Source: Amborella trichopoda
Taxonomy: Eukaryota; Streptophyta; Magnoliopsida; Amborellales; Amborellaceae
Assembly: GCF_000471905.2 (NCBI RefSeq)
Contig: NW_006495933.1
Span: forward strand, 1,037,464-1,101,463
Reading direction: 5' to 3'
DNA length: 64,000 nt
Made by a program: the position numbers and the translations under genes. The notes beneath the pieces are model-generated. The model was not told where the DNA came from, did not search any database, and saw only the letters and a list, made by a program, of their open reading frames with translations. Position 1 is the stretch's first letter; every line of letters begins with the position of its first letter. Positions 11,366-23,259 of this stretch are shown one piece after another.

Positions 11366-12000
11366 CGCCTAGTAGGTGAAGCATTATGGGAGATAGGTCT
11401 ATGGATAGTAATTTGACTCCCTGGGGGTAAAATGATAGAAGGGGTTTTATATGGGAAGCAGGCTTCACTGGGGATTAGGGGACAAGTATGACTCCCTAAG
11501 GTGAAAGATGAAACTCCATGAGGAATAAGCTCATGGAAGGTAACCTAACTCTTGGGGATAAGATAGCTAGGTGCGAGATTGACCCACTGGGGATTGAAGA
11601 GGTAAGCACGACCTTAACTCCATTCGGGATCAATGGGCTTCAGTACGGGTGTAGTTCTTACTAGAAATGAGGGACAGTGGCCTGCTCCTGACTCCATTGG
11701 GGATGATCAGTCATATCCTGGGTGGAACGACTTGGATGCAACTCTATTGGGGATGACAAAGGTTATGACTTTGATGCAACTCCACTAGGGATAATGGTAG
11801 AATACTCATAGTGATGATCAAGTTCAAAGATGCACGACACTAGCCACGGACAGCTGCAACATATGCGACAATAGAAATTGATGCATGTAGCGCTAGCACG
11901 AGTGGCGTTGGCATGCACGGGAGTGGTCATGGGTGGCAGTAGTATTGGAGTGCATAACGTTGGTGGCACGCGGTGTTAGTCATGCTTGGCGATACGGAAC
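11366..12000 (-). repeat. degenerate 'ACTCCATTGGGGAT' repeats
   Basis: Irregularly spaced copies of a phrase like TGACTCCATTGGGGATGA, from about 11410 to 11800, also seen at 47990-48330 and reversed at 56480-56900. From 11870 it passes into words such as GTAGCGCTAGCACGAGTGGCGTTGG, related to the GCGCTGG-type repeats near 48360-49680. Non-coding. Confidence 0.65.
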
Positions 12001-12019
12001 ACAACCGTCGTTTAGCCTG

Positions 12020-12235
12020 CATTCGGGCTTCGGGCTTGGGCCCGATCCGTCTGAAGGTCGATGATCAGCATTGCATAGGCGATAAGCCTCTGTTCGGACC
12101 ACGGGTCAAAGCCCGACCAGGTATAGCCCATCTGAACGTTGATGCTTGGCATTGTGCGGTCCGTGGTAAGCCTATGTTTGGGCCTCGGTCTGAGCTTGAC
12201 CCGGCCTGGCCCATCGCAGGTTTGTAGATAGTCTG
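12020..12235. repeat. two-copy ~105-bp GC-rich direct duplication
   Basis: A GC-rich segment carries two diverged copies of about 105 bp. Shared phrases in order are 'CCCGATCCGTCTGAA' / 'CCCATCTGAACG', 'TCGATGATCAGCATTGC' / 'TTGATGCTTGGCATTG', 'GATAAGCCTCTGTTCGG' / 'GGTAAGCCTATGTTTGG' and 'CACGGGTCAAAGCCCGACC' / 'CTCGGTCTGAGCTTGACCC'. A related single copy lies near 48560-48690. Open frames on either strand reflect the low stop density of GC-rich DNA. Confidence 0.6.
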
Positions 12236-12995
12236 ACGAGAAGGAGAAGGTCCGGTTGTGAGGCGAGAGCACCGGTAGGGAAGACACAGATAGTCGTGGT
12301 GGTTGTCATCACCGAAATTGAGCAACAGGCAGCTTACCGAGGCGAGCTAAGGTTTCGGCAGCGATCCTTGGGATACTGGAGAGGTGGGAAAGAGACAAGA
12401 GAGGTAGTTCCATGGATTTTCGGTTGTTTTCGGGTGGTTTTTCATCACCTGGGAGTAGTGGGAGGGTAGTAGTAGTGAGCAGAAGTGTTTTCTAGCATCG
12501 GGAAAAAGGTGTCACTGTTGATTTCCAATGAGCGAGGAGACGATTTCACGGTGGGCAATTGAAGGTCGCAGGGAAAGTGAACAGCCACAGGTAGTCAGAC
12601 AGTCACGGAGAGAACATGCGAAACATGCGTCGGGCCGCATCGTGGTGGCAATTATCAAGCAGTGCTCCCAGGGCTCAAGGTGACATGTGTGGCGCGTGCG
12701 AACAGCTTGAACGCAGCCGGCGTTGAACATGGGCAGCGTTAGCCCCTCACAGGATCACTCCTTGGGTTGGCACACGACGCTGCGTCTTGGGTCAGCAGTC
12801 GGCAATAGCCTCTTAGTCAGGCGACAGAGTTGTGCCTTGGGAACCTAGAGGACAGTAGCTTCGTGACTTAGCGTTGTTAGATAGGACAACCGATGCTAGT
12901 CTTTATTTACGTAGTTGGCGATAGCCTTTCCTTTTGCATACCGCAGTAACATTGCCCCTTGGCTTTTAGCTTCATGGCCCAGCCTTCAAGTGTCA
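12236..12995 (-). other. non-coding 3' region, GCGTTGG/GCGTTAGC words
   Basis: No gene is recognised. 12240-12650 resembles 48880-49270 ('GGTAG...GGTTTTCGG' phrases, 'GTGAACAGTCA'), so it is shared 3' region of the retrotransposon family. 12710-12960 holds repeated words such as AGCCGGCGTTGAACATGGGCAGCGTTAGCC and 'GGCAATAGCC', loosely in the style of the GCGCTGG arrays. Confidence 0.5.
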
Positions 12996-12999
12996 TTCC

Positions 13000-15900
13000 T
13001 AATGTGAAGAACCTCCCACGGGGAGGGGAACTCCAACACATTTACTGGCGAAAGCTTGGTGAGGGGTGAGCCCATTTGGCTCACCAATGCATTGTGTGAA
13101 CCAAGGTTGCCTTTGAGTGTCACCTTTGTTAGTGACCCCGTCCACTTTGAGGTAAGAGAAGACAGACCATTGCTCGAACATGGTCAAGGTATTGCTGGAA
13201 ACTTGGAGCCATGTCAGTAACACATGACTGCTTGGTCATGAAGAGGAAGGGATTTTGCTGCTAGATCTGCACGTCATTAGTGGGCTCCCACTCATCGGTG
13301 CTATGTACGATGAGTTCTGTGCCTCCGAACTCAGTCATTTTTGGAGGTGAACGGGTTGGGAAAGAAGAACCATCAGCTGGACTCAAGAGATGTTTGGAAT
13401 TTACCAGTTGATTTACTCTGAGTCCAAGAATGGACTCGTCTCCTTCACTTAGTAGGTGGCATTCTTCTACGGAGACTGTACAAATGAAGTTGGTCCGGGC
13501 CCAAGGAGAAAGGGGAAAACACCCATGAAGGGAACCCCTCCGGTATTTGAGTTGCAAAGTGGGAACGACCATGTCTTCCTGGCGGCATAATTAGTGCTCT
13601 TCTTATGCAAGTTCGCTCTCCCGGGAGGAGCAGACACTATACGTCTAGGCATGTTCTGTGTGGCCTGCGACATGGCGAGGGGGTGAGAGTACACGCTTGC
13701 ATAGCCGGTCTTGTGCAGCATCTACTACGGCCTGGGAGCCATGTCTAGGGGGAAAGCCTATCAAGGAGATGAAGCGAGAAATGGCAAATTAGATGGCGAA
13801 GCCTTCCCAAGGGATTTTAAGAATCCCTTCCCCATCCACTATCTGTACGGCTGGCTTGGGGTTTATTTCCCCAGCACCTATACCAAAACTACAGTGTAGG
13901 AGGAAACAATGTGTCCATTTCTCCTGAAGATTGCTGTGCAGGAGGCGGTCTTCCATACTCCTGGCCATGCACTTAGCTAGTTCAACAATGACCACCTCCA
14001 CATGAACAGGGTCGCCTTCCCGGTTGGATGCCTTATAGACTGCACCTTAAGAACTTGGATGGTGCCCCCATTACTCATAAGGAGCTCATGTTCATGTTGA
14101 CTATAAAGGACAGAGTTCTACCTTACCGCACCATCCATAGTGCCAAGCTCAAGCGGTATTTCCCTCATAGATTCGCTCGCCAACACGAGCGTGATCAAGG
14201 CTGAGTGTTCTTTGAGAAGCGTTATAGCAAGATCAATCACAAACAGCAGGACAAACTGGGGACTCATTGTGAGACATGGCTCATGATTCGCACAGCTTGA
14301 GCTGCATGCTTAGAGTTTTCGGAGATTAACGCATACGTACTGCCACACTTCAGTAGAACGGTGAGAGCGACTGAGGCCCATGAACGCTGGCGACGGATCA
14401 CCGGTCATGGATACTGGGGGGTTGACCATCCCTGGAAAGCGAAAATCTGCCACTAGCGTCAGGGCACACGGCAGAAGAAGATGGCGAGAACCCCTCCTTT
14501 GGGCGAGGTTTTCACCCTGGACTTCCCCTGGGTCTGGCGAGACATTAGGAGGCCTCGACAAATTGCTGTGGACTCTCTTCTATGGTTTCTTGCTATAGAG
14601 AAGAAGACAGAGAGTGTTTTCCACAACCACTCTGCTATCTTCCAATGGAAGGAGGCTCGCAAGGTTCCTAGGTATGAGGAGCGCTCAGTCCAAGATCTAA
14701 ACGAGTTGATTAGGAGCGGTCCACACAGTAGACTTGCCACAAATCCTTCTTGAGGGGGGTGCTTCTGAGACTGCTGCACCTCTTAGGTAAAGGGGAAGAA
14801 GAGGAAACGGACTGCCCCAGCCGTACCTCGTGCACCTGTTCAATATGTAGCATGGGCTCTAAAGGGCAGGGGACCCTGACTTCCAGTTGTTTGAGAGCCA
14901 GCCGACGGTTCTTCGCCATCTGCTTCCTCGGTATCCTACTTGTCTCCAGTTATTTTCACATCGCCCTCTGCTCTTGAGGATTCATCTTCCCTATTATTTG
15001 AGCTCTCCTCTATCTCTTCAAAGACTTAGGCCAATGCCTCAGATTCCACTGCACCGATCGACATTGCTTTGGACCAAGAAATGACATCCGTGGCTGAGGA
15101 GGAGGGCCCAGTCTCGATGGAGATCAACGGCAATGATGAGGCCGGCCTTGATGAGGCAGTCAAGGCAAAGAAGGCCTCTGAGGCCCAGGAGGTTGCTGCT
15201 CCTACCGAGGCAAAGGGTGTTGTGGTCATAGAGGAGGCTGGTGCCCTAGGGCCTGCAGAGGGGCTACCCGAGTAGCAAGAAGTTGCTGCTTCAAGCGATG
15301 TAGTTGTAGGGGATATAGAGGTAGGACATCCTCAGGGAGCTGATCTTGAGGGCCTAGAGTTGGTAGCCTCAGTGGGCGATGAAGGGGTGGAGGGCCTTAT
15401 AGCCACAAAAGCGGTGGGCCCAGCAGAAGAAGCGGTAGCTAAAATGGCAGCCTTAGAGAACAAGGGAGAAGAAGAAGAGGGGAGAGGCATTGAAACCGCC
15501 GAGGCGGAGATGACGATTCAAGAAGAGAGGGAGCAGGGAGAAGAAGTTGCCCTAAAAGGGCTAAGGCAACTTTGGAGCATATTGCAACTGCTCCAGAAAA
15601 AGAGGGTTAAGGAGAAGAGGTTGACCTTGAAGGGACCAAGCCTGTTAATGGTGAGGCTGAATGGCCAAGTGCGGAGGTTGATAATGTGAGGGCCGAGCAA
15701 GTGGAGACTAAGGCTCCCTCTAAATATGCAAATGATGAGACCTTGGGCTTTGCAATTGCTCAAGAAGAGCCAGTGACTCAGATGGCCGTCATCCCCTCAA
15801 GCTCCGCTGTTGAGGCTGGTGCTCCTTCTATTATGGTGGCCCCGGCAGCATTGTCTAGGCCTAGCTTGAGTGGGATGTCTGGCATAATCATGGGCATGCT

Positions 15901-16482
15901 TCATTGGGGCATGCAGAGACTGAAGAGTCTACCTCTTACTGAACTTGACAATGCAATCCAGCAGTAAAGGAAGGTCGCCCTTGCAGGGGGTGCACCAGAG
16001 GTCCTCCCATATTTCGATTGTGCTATAAACGAATTGGAAGGATGGAGAATAAGAGCCTTGCAAGAGGAAGTAACTGCATAGCTTCTAGAGAGCTCGCAAT
16101 TTCCCCTTGTGGAGTCTTCACCCGTACGCTGTCGCAAACTAATATAAGCTCAATTGCAAGAAAAGGATGTTGCAATCTCCCAGAGATCCTCTCTTCCTGA
16201 GGAGGCTATCACCCACCACTACAAGGTGATGACCCTGACGGTGGAGATATTAAAGCTGACTCAAGAGCTTGATAAGTTAGAGGAGGAGACTATATTTTGG
16301 GAGGCAAAGGATAAGGAGCTTGCCAATAATATCTTGACCATCGAATACTCCTTGGAAGAAGGGACCGCCTTAATGGAGCATGAAACTGAAATGGTGGTAG
16401 AGTTGAAGGAACGCATCCAGCAGGCTAAGACACCAGCTGCAGCATACAAGGGAAAGATCAATGAAGTGATTGATCGATTTTG
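13000..16482 (+). pseudogene. antisense extra ORF with plant mobile domain (PMD), fossil
   Basis: This plus-strand coding remnant lies between gag/protease and the 3' LTR of a minus-oriented Tat-type element. Tat-lineage retrotransposons are known to carry an extra ORF in antisense at this place, in some cases related to the plant mobile domain of MULE transposases and MAIN-like proteins. Signs: the frame from 13711 reads MCSIYYGLGAMSRGKAY and then FPIHYLYGWLGVYFPSTY, a PMD hallmark. Near 14140-14205 the words LKRYFPHRFARQHERDQG match the PMD '(Y/F)PHR.(A/S)RQ...DQ' motif. 15069-15690 encodes Glu/Ala-rich linker sequence. The frame 16154-16482 encodes a heptad-like coiled coil (LTQELDKLEEETIFWEAKDK) ending at a stop at 16481-16483. 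Broken, with several breaks. A chance relic of an independent PMD transposon is the alternative. Confidence 0.6.
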
Positions 16483-16690
16483 AAAGTGTCGTCTTGTTTT
16501 CTTCCTTTTTCTTTTTTTTTTTCACCAATCCATATTTTTTTTTACACTTATAATATCCCCTTGCTAAATAAAATTTTCTTTTTCACTCAATGTGATGCAT
16601 GAATTTTTATTTTTTCCATTTGCTTCTCTGCTCTCTCTTTCTTGCTCTTGTTCATTGTTTCTGCCCCTTCATGGAATGGGACATGGAGGA
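16483..16690. other. T-rich spacer after the antisense ORF
   Basis: Pyrimidine- and AT-rich non-coding sequence (CTTCCTTTTTCTTTTTTTTTT near 16500) that would serve as the 3' untranslated region of the plus-strand antisense ORF. It contains AATAAA at about 16566. It passes into minus-strand pol linker sequence at about 16690. Confidence 0.5.
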
Positions 16691-17383
16691 TACCCTACAC
16701 CTCGCTTTGTTTTATGAAAATTGTCGTAGCTTCAATAACCTTGAATGGGGGAACAGTTGCTTCCTCTCCCCTTAATGTTTGATTGGAGAAAAGCTCATAA
16801 TTCATTGTCCCAGTGATTTGATGAGCCTGTTTATTGTAAATACTCCAATCAGGAGGGGCTTTGGCTTCTATTAGAGGTGCATTGACTCGAAGCTCGTCGT
16901 AACTCTTAGTCTAAGGCACAAACTCTTTTAGGTATTTTGAAGCGACATGCATGACTTCTAGTTGGTTCTGGAGATTGCGAACCTCACTTCTTAACTCTGC
17001 TTGAAGATCTTGCTCTTGAGGGCAAGAGGTGTTCTTTCCTTGACTGCTCTTTTTCTATAGAATTAGGGAAGCGCAAAACCTTTCGTGATGGCTGGTGTGC
17101 CAATTCTGCTTCCAAGAATGCGATGGGGACATGCAGGACTTTCTGATGGTCCACCATGTAGATGACCCTCAAACCTGGGAATTTTGTCCCCATGACCTCC
17201 TTAATCTCAGAAGTGACTTCTAGTTCATCTTCTTACTCAATTGGCTTGGTACTAGCAGCAGAGGGGGAAACTCATCTTCAGGGGAAGATGGAGTTTCCCC
17301 AGGGAGGATGTGTGATGGCATACTGTGAGGAATGGGAGTTAGAGGGAGAGTTTTGTCTTGTCTTTCTTCCTCTTTAAACATGT
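16690..17383 (-). pseudogene. pol linker following protease (fossil)
   Basis: Minus-strand sequence that matches the protease-downstream linker at 27200-27540 and 63600-64000. The shared words are ELRSEVR(S/N)LQNQLEVM and a segment ending in IEAKAPPD. The linker lies between the retropepsin and reverse transcriptase modules in the polyprotein of this family. It has no enzymatic motif of its own; its Leu/Gln/Glu spacing suggests a short coiled coil. Broken copy. Confidence 0.7.
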
Positions 17384-17941
17384 TTACAAGTGTTCTCCTA
17401 ATATCTTCAACATCTTCATGATGCGAGGGTTCTGTCTTCCATACAGACTCCGGATCACCATCATTTGACTTTTGGGGTGACACTGAATATGTGAAGTAGT
17501 ACTTGGCATCAGCATAGGAGTTTCAGCTACAAGAAACGGTCTTCTATCAATATAGATTGTATACTGTCTCCCATTTCTACTATACTTGAAGCACTGATGC
17601 AATGTGGATGGAACCACCTCCTGATTATGGACCCATGGGAGGCCGAGAAGGATGTTGTAAGATGTGTCGGTGTCGATCACATGAAATTGTGTGTAAAATT
17701 TTAATTCACCAATCTCAAGACGAAGGCAGACGGTGCCAATCGGCTTCTCTCCTGATTTGTTGAACCCTTGGACTGTGATATGAGTTGGAGTGAGATCCTC
17801 AGAACCTAATCCCAAATGAATGAGGATTCTCCTTAGGATAAGGTTATCTGTTGACCCTCCATCCAACATAATTCGGTTGATGGGACATGCATGTAACTCA
17901 CCAGTCACAAAAAGATGGCGATTGTGAAATTTTTCTCCCAA
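17384..17941 (-). pseudogene. Ty3/gypsy aspartic protease (retropepsin), fossil
   Basis: The longest clean protease frame in the window (185 codons). It reads INRIMLDGGSTDNLILRR, in which DGGS takes the place of the usual D-S/T-G active site in plant Tat proteases. It continues with THITVQGFN, GTVCLRLEIGELKFYTQFHV and SYNILLGLPWVH, corresponding to the hydrophobic I-L-G-(R/L)-P-W motif. In intact elements this domain cleaves the gag-pol polyprotein. The same domain is at 26760-27100 (+) and 62870-63260 (+). It belongs to the minus-oriented element that ends at the LTR 5959-9378. Confidence 0.85.
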
Positions 17942-19555
17942 TTGTTAATCATCCTCTGAGAAGGTGATTACCATACATCCACTCAAGATTGATGGGTCCA
18001 CCTAAATGGGTTCCACTTCGGTCTTGTACAGCTCTGGATTGGAGAGAGCCTGAACCAGAGCCATACGGTAATCCCTTAAGAGCATGAGGATGTCATCGGT
18101 GCTGAGAAGGGCTGGAAGATTCCTTCGGTGCCTTATAACATCATACTTCACCTTTTCCTCGTCAGCCTTTTGTTCTCTCGGTCCTGCCACTAGTTTGGGT
18201 GATATAATGGGTTGAGGACCAGGTTTAGGTGGAGGAGGTTTATTTTGGGCTGCTGGCTGGCTTGATTGCACAGCCGGCTTGGTTTGGGTAATCTGAGTGG
18301 ATGTTTGAGGTTGAGGCTTAGGAGATGGCTGGTTATATGGGACCAACAACATCCCAAGGAATTGAAGAATGGGTGGATTGTTCAGGGTATTTGGGCGAGG
18401 AAGGAGCACAGGGAGTTGGAGGATCGACAAATTGTTTGAGGTATTTGGGTAAGGGAGAAGTGGCGAACTAGGGAACTTCAGGATACATGGCTTCTGAGGT
18501 GGAGGTTGCAGCATTTTCCCCTACCTTAGGCTCATTTGCCCCTTGCTGGGTGATGTTTCTGAGATTTGCATTATGTGGCAAGCTTCTTGAGAAAACAAGC
18601 TTTGCCCTCTTGATTCTCTTAGGCCTAACTCAATGTCAGGCTCAGAGGCCATTGGGGTTTCTTTGATTTTGACTTCTTGTGCTTCCCGGTAGAAAAGGAT
18701 GGCTCTGACATAGCTTGAGCTGCCAAGGCATCAGCATTTATTAAGAATCCAGCTGTTTGGGCCAATGTCTTTTTCAGCCACCTCTAATGCATCCTGCTTA
18801 TATTGATTCCTTTGAGTTCTCTATCAAGAGCCTCGAAGTCTGGACATTTCAAGGTTGTACCTTCAGGAGACATAGAAGAGGAAGGATAAAAAGAAGAAGA
18901 ATAAGAGGAAGAAGGAGCAGGGTTAGTAGGTTAGGGACTTTTGAGGTCGTTCCCCTCAGTGGACCAATCTGGGCAACTTTTTACGTCATCACCAGAATTG
19001 GATGTGTGCAAGGGGTCTTTTAGGTCTTTCCCTTGCTTAGACCGCTGGGGAGTGCTTTTAACGTCGTCACCTTATTGGACGTGCCCCGAGTAAGAGATGA
19101 CTCAGAGGTATCTTCTTGATGAGACGAAGGAATGAGGTCGGTGGTGATCGGGATGAAGTTTTTTAAAGTCGGTAGGGGAGGAATAGGCTTGAGGAACTTT
19201 GGCTCAAACGATGGCTGAGGAACCCTGTTCTTCCGGTGAGTAGCCCTTGGTGGTCGTCTTCTTCTAGTCGCCTTTGGAGGTGCTTGGTCTGTCTTGCTAA
19301 GTTTGTGAACATCCCTAGCTTGACGAATCGCTTCTCGCTTTAAAGACATGAGCCAGCTCTGCCTGTGATGGACTTTCCATGGTTGGGATGTCGAGGTTTC
19401 AACGGGATCAGAGGATTCATCATGGGAATCTTGTACTGGGACACTCTCCGGAGTGGAATTATCGACTTGTGTGTGTTCAGTATAAGTAATGTGACCTACT
19501 TGGACTTTTTTCGCAACTACAGCTTCGAACCCATAACATTCGTTCAGCTCATGCC
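17942..19555 (-). pseudogene. gag C-terminal / gag-protease spacer (fossil)
   Basis: Minus-strand coding remnant upstream of the protease. The frame 18002-18514 is Pro-rich and then reads EEKVKYDVIRHRRNLPALLS and DYRMALVQALSNPELYKTEV, shared with 26475-26730 (+). The frame 19020-19349 is basic and Pro-rich (ATRRRRPPRATHRKNRVPQP). Short repeats of the type TTTTAACGTCGTCACC...ATTGGACGTG occur at about 18985 and 19058. They also occur in the related minus copy at 54055-54160, and in reverse in the plus copy at 25820-26000. The left neighbour on plus is the protease. At 19556 the sequence switches to a plus-oriented LTR. Confidence 0.7.
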
Positions 19556-20634
19556 CCGATATCTAAGGTAGTGCAGACTGAGAAACAGTTACAATGAAAT
19601 CATCGTCTAGCACCCTGAAACGAACCCTATACCCAGAGCTATATTTTCAGTGTCTCAATTTGTTGTCGGACCAACGCCATTGGATCCGGCACGGCTGTAA
19701 ACCCTCAGGGGTCAAATTTCAGCTTAAACAGACATTTCAAGAAGAAAAAAAAGAGTGAAACAGGAGTAGTCGCACTCTATTCCCATGCGACCACTCTGCA
19801 ACTAAGCTCCATTAAAGGGACAGTCACGAACAGTGACTTCCGACGCTTATATCTCCCTCTTCTAATATCATATTGCATTCAAAATTGTTGGAACGTGTTC
19901 GTCTCATTGAGACGAGCATTTCGATATGTCGCACGCCCTGCGATGACGCTCGAGCACAGAGAAAAGCTAGATAGAAATTACTAATCCGTGAAAAAAGTGC
20001 AGGAAACTCAGCAACATACCCCCTAACTCAATACAAAACCGATTCCATCATGTGTGTAAGGTCTCGGGCTATCTTTGACCCAAACCCCGTACAAGATGAA
20101 CGGTTGAATTCTGCACACGAAGCCGACGAAGTGACTGTAAATTTCGTCGCCAAAATTCCAGATTCTGACCAAAATTCTAAAGTTGCAAAATCTTGGTCTG
20201 GGCATGAAAACGAGCTGCATTTGTTGTCTTACGATCGTGACGGCATGCACAGTGTGATTCAATGAAGAAATCACATAAAAACATCAAGGTACGAGCACAC
20301 AATCGATCCAAATTTCAATATTCATTCAAATTTCAAGTCACATTATCATGCCCTTAAAACACGATCCATGACTTGAAGTTGTTATCAAATTGATCAGTAT
20401 GTCGAGCCCTACAAGAAAATAATCGCCTCTCGATCAATCAGGCACCGAAACGACCCCGGATCATTCACGAAAAATCATGCACGTTCTAGGGCAACACATA
20501 GACTGTTATGAAATTCCATAACTTGTTAAAGAAGGGGAAAATCTATCATTTTGAACCCTATTTTATAATTTATTTTAATCTTAATTTCCAGCATTAGGAT
20601 TACTTTTAATCATCCACCCATGTTTGGGCACATC

Positions 20635-20645
20635 TCTATATACAC
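20635..20645 (+). promoter_or_regulatory. LTR TATA box
   Basis: CTATATACACC downstream of CCATGTTTGGGCAC, in the conserved U3/leader context shared with the other LTRs. It is followed about 70 bp later by the CT-rich leader. Confidence 0.55.
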
Positions 20646-20869
20646 CATACCATCATTGTACGCAAAAAGTTCTAGACTCATCACAAAAGAGAGTTTTTAC
20701 TTAATAGACTTTCTCTCTTTCTTCTCATTGTTGGATCACGTTGGGATAGAGAGAGTAAGGAGAGAGAAACTATTGGACAAGTACCCCTAGGCTCACGGTA
20801 AATCTTCTCTCTCTTCCTCTCCTTCTTCTTCATCTTCTTCATCTGAGCTCCCCTCAAAGGCCATGCACT

Positions 20870-21480
20870 GCAGTGATAGTGTCATGCATGTCTCTCCTGT
20901 GGTCTCACAGGTCGCGCATGGCGATGGCAACGCTATGCGCGAGCCTCCTTCTCTATCTATTCATTCATCTTTATCCCCTAGCGAGGTTTGCAGATGGCGC
21001 TGCTCATCGTCGTTTGCAGATGTATCCTCGATGCCTCAGTGAAGAGCGCAAACGACAAAACCCATTGCCACCAGCAAGGGTCTCCCCCTGTTGTGCGCCT
21101 ATCATAGACGGTGATGCCTATCACCGCCCGCGAGAGGTCTCGACAATACCTATCACTGTACGTGAGCTTCTTTCATGTGCACGGTACCCATCACCGTCCG
21201 CGAGCCTCCTTCGCGGGCTCGATGCCCATAGCCATTTACGAGCCTCCTTCGTGCGTTTGGTGCTCATCGCCATTCCACTTGCGTCCCACGTCTATCCTCA
21301 TGCGCCTCATGAGAACTATCGCCGCACACTTCGTAAATGGCTATCATCGCGTTCTTCAAGAGAAGCTATCACCGCCCGTCCAGAGGCACGCTGCCTTCTT
21401 GTGTTGCCAACGGAATGCTTAGTGCCATCTATAGTTCCATGCTGCCACTCGAGCCATGAGCAATAGTGTTTAGCGCCGTC
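20870..21480 (+). repeat. LTR hairpin minisatellite, stem type CGCGCATGGCG
   Basis: The most GC-rich and most degenerate of the LTR arrays, with units of about 35-45 bp built on words like GCCCATCACCGTCCGCGAGCCTCCTTC. Inverted repeats: CGCGCATGGCG 20913-20923 with CGCTATGCGCG 20931-20941 (one G-T pair), and CGGTGAT 21109-21115 with ATCACCG 21120-21126. The open frames at 20873-21466 and 21111-21422 arise from the array and are not convincing genes. Confidence 0.7.
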
Positions 21481-22129
21481 AAAAAGCCGTGACACTGCTA
21501 CTCCACAGTCGTGGGTGTCAATGCCTAGCATCAATGGGACCCTATCCCTTCACCGTCTTGTGCCTTTTCTTAATTTTCTCCTCTTCTCACCTGATTGAGG
21601 CTTGACCTAACCTAGCACCACCATATCGGTCTCAGTTTCGAGTAGTACTGATGTCGTGCTGATCCTGAGTACCATGCCCGTCTTGCTATCACTTCGAGTC
21701 AGTCACTGTTCGGCAATCAAGCTAGTATCATCCCATCATCAAGTTTTCTTCTTTTCAACCTTTGTTCGAACCTTCCACTTTATCACTTTAACCCCTCACA
21801 TTCCTACCCACACAAATGTGCATTGCCCTAAGACAAGGGCGGGCCCTTCGGCCCACTTGCCTTGCACATTAACCATAGTAGTATTATGAAGAAATATAAG
21901 GAGATTGCAGGTCAAGGGAGGCGATTCAGAACCAATTAAAGCTGCTGGGGGGATTTTCGTCATAATCTAAGAGGGCACCCATGCGAGTCAGCCCGAGTAT
22001 GTCACAGATCCAGATGAGGTTGGTCCCCACCTCACACCTAAAATTCCTCTCTCACTAGTTGGATACTTTCCCTTGTTCTTAAATAAGGTTCCCGAGAGAG
22101 CGATCTCAAGTCTCGGGTTTTCTTATCCC

Positions 22130-23240
22130 AGCACTCGTGACTGTCCTAAGGAAGGGAGTTGCTCAAGCTTCCTTCCCTACACTCCTTCTGAGTCAGGACT
22201 CACAGTTAGGCTCCAGGTTCTCTCCTGGATTGGTGCGAGAGGGGACTTGAAGGTCCCTGCCTCCCTGCTTTCTCGCCCTGGTGGAATCTCCACCAAGGCC
22301 CCTTGCATTGGTAGCACATCTACTACTGCACATAGCACCCACCATGCTACTGGAAAATCTCTTGCCGGTCATATTTCTGAGGTACACCAGAAGGCTGCCC
22401 TATCCACTCTTGTGAGAGGTAAGCAGGTTGTCATCGCTTTTGAGGGTCACCATAAGGCTACCCCACGAACTCCATTACTACCCCGAACCTCTATACCTGG
22501 AGGCTCGGCACACAAAGGCGGAGACCCTGAGGTCTCCACCTTATGTACACACCTAAAGGCTCGTGGACCATCCACTTCAGCCACATCTTGGGGAAACTTT
22601 TATGCTGCCTCAAACTCGTGTTCAAGGTTAGGCCTTCTTAGGCCAAACCCTGGGCGTGCCATGCATCCCACAGCTTCGGGCAGTGCCAGTTTTGTGTTGG
22701 CTCGAGCATCAGATGGTCGACCACTTCATCCTCCCTCTCACTGCACACAGCTTCACCTTATGAGAGATAGCTTCCTACCCCGTCCCTCACAGACACGAGC
22801 ACATGGGTCCCAACCTTCCAAGGTTGAACCTGTTGACCGAGCCCAGGCTGACTCAAGTCACCGGATGGCTACCCTAAAGGTGCACACATACGAACTTTGC
22901 AGACCAACTTTGTAAGTTCCTCCTTGCTCCTGACACAGGCGGAGTCATGAACCAGCTCCTTCTTATGCTGCTCTCACTTCACCAAGCAAGCACTTCAAAA
23001 CCTAGTACTCAAAGGTTTTTCCTAAGAGTACCATCTTGAGCCAGCCTCAGGTCAGCCGTGCATCCGGGCCTCACAAAAGGGCTCGAACCAGCGGCCTGAT
23101 GTCTGATAGAAGCTTCCAGCCTCCAAAGCAGAAGCCCGGGTTGTCTTCAGTCCTTGGGCCCTACTCCCTACTCCAATTAATAGACGTAGCCCTCGCATGT
23201 TCAAGAAATGTGGGTCAGTCTAAACCTCAGGTCCAGTTCT
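22130..23240 (+). pseudogene. leader ORF upstream of gag (ORF1-like, fossil)
   Basis: An open frame (longest part 22073-22915) lies between the LTR and gag. Its translation aligns, in the same frame, with the frame at 28628-29740 and partly with 40611-40982. Shared words include WIGARGDLKV, LSRPGG.STKAPC.GST, PGGS.HKG and PSQ..A..S. The product would be basic, Pro/Ser-rich and without a recognisable domain. Ogre-type Tat elements are known to have an extra ORF of unknown function upstream of gag, and this may be its equivalent. Many amino-acid differences separate the copies, so coding selection is unproven. Confidence 0.4.
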
Positions 23241-23259
23241 AGGGTGAAGTCCACAACAG

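Larger units (their letters stand above)
19556..22120 (+). mobile_element. Tat-type LTR (plus-oriented, partial)
   Basis: This matches the LTR at 36802-40153 in the same orientation. U3 landmarks are CCCGATATCTAAGGTAGTG at 19556 and CTAGCACCCTGAAACGAACCC near 19608. The TATA region is at 20635, a CT-rich leader at 20700-20860 and the hairpin array at 20870-21480. The U5 landmarks are 'GGCGATTCAGAACCA', 'TCTAAGAGGGCACCCATG' and AATTCCTCTCTCACTAGTTGG near 22040. Gag leader sequence follows, so it acts as a 5' LTR of the plus-oriented copy at 22130-27575. Broken. Confidence 0.8.

Noticed and set aside
12012-12325. Overlapping 84-91 codon frames on both strands
   Set aside because: Stop-poor GC-rich tandem duplication; open on both strands at once.
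20873-21466. 197-codon Arg/Ser-rich frame
   Set aside because: Lies entirely in the degenerate LTR array. A second frame over the same DNA is also open. No domain.
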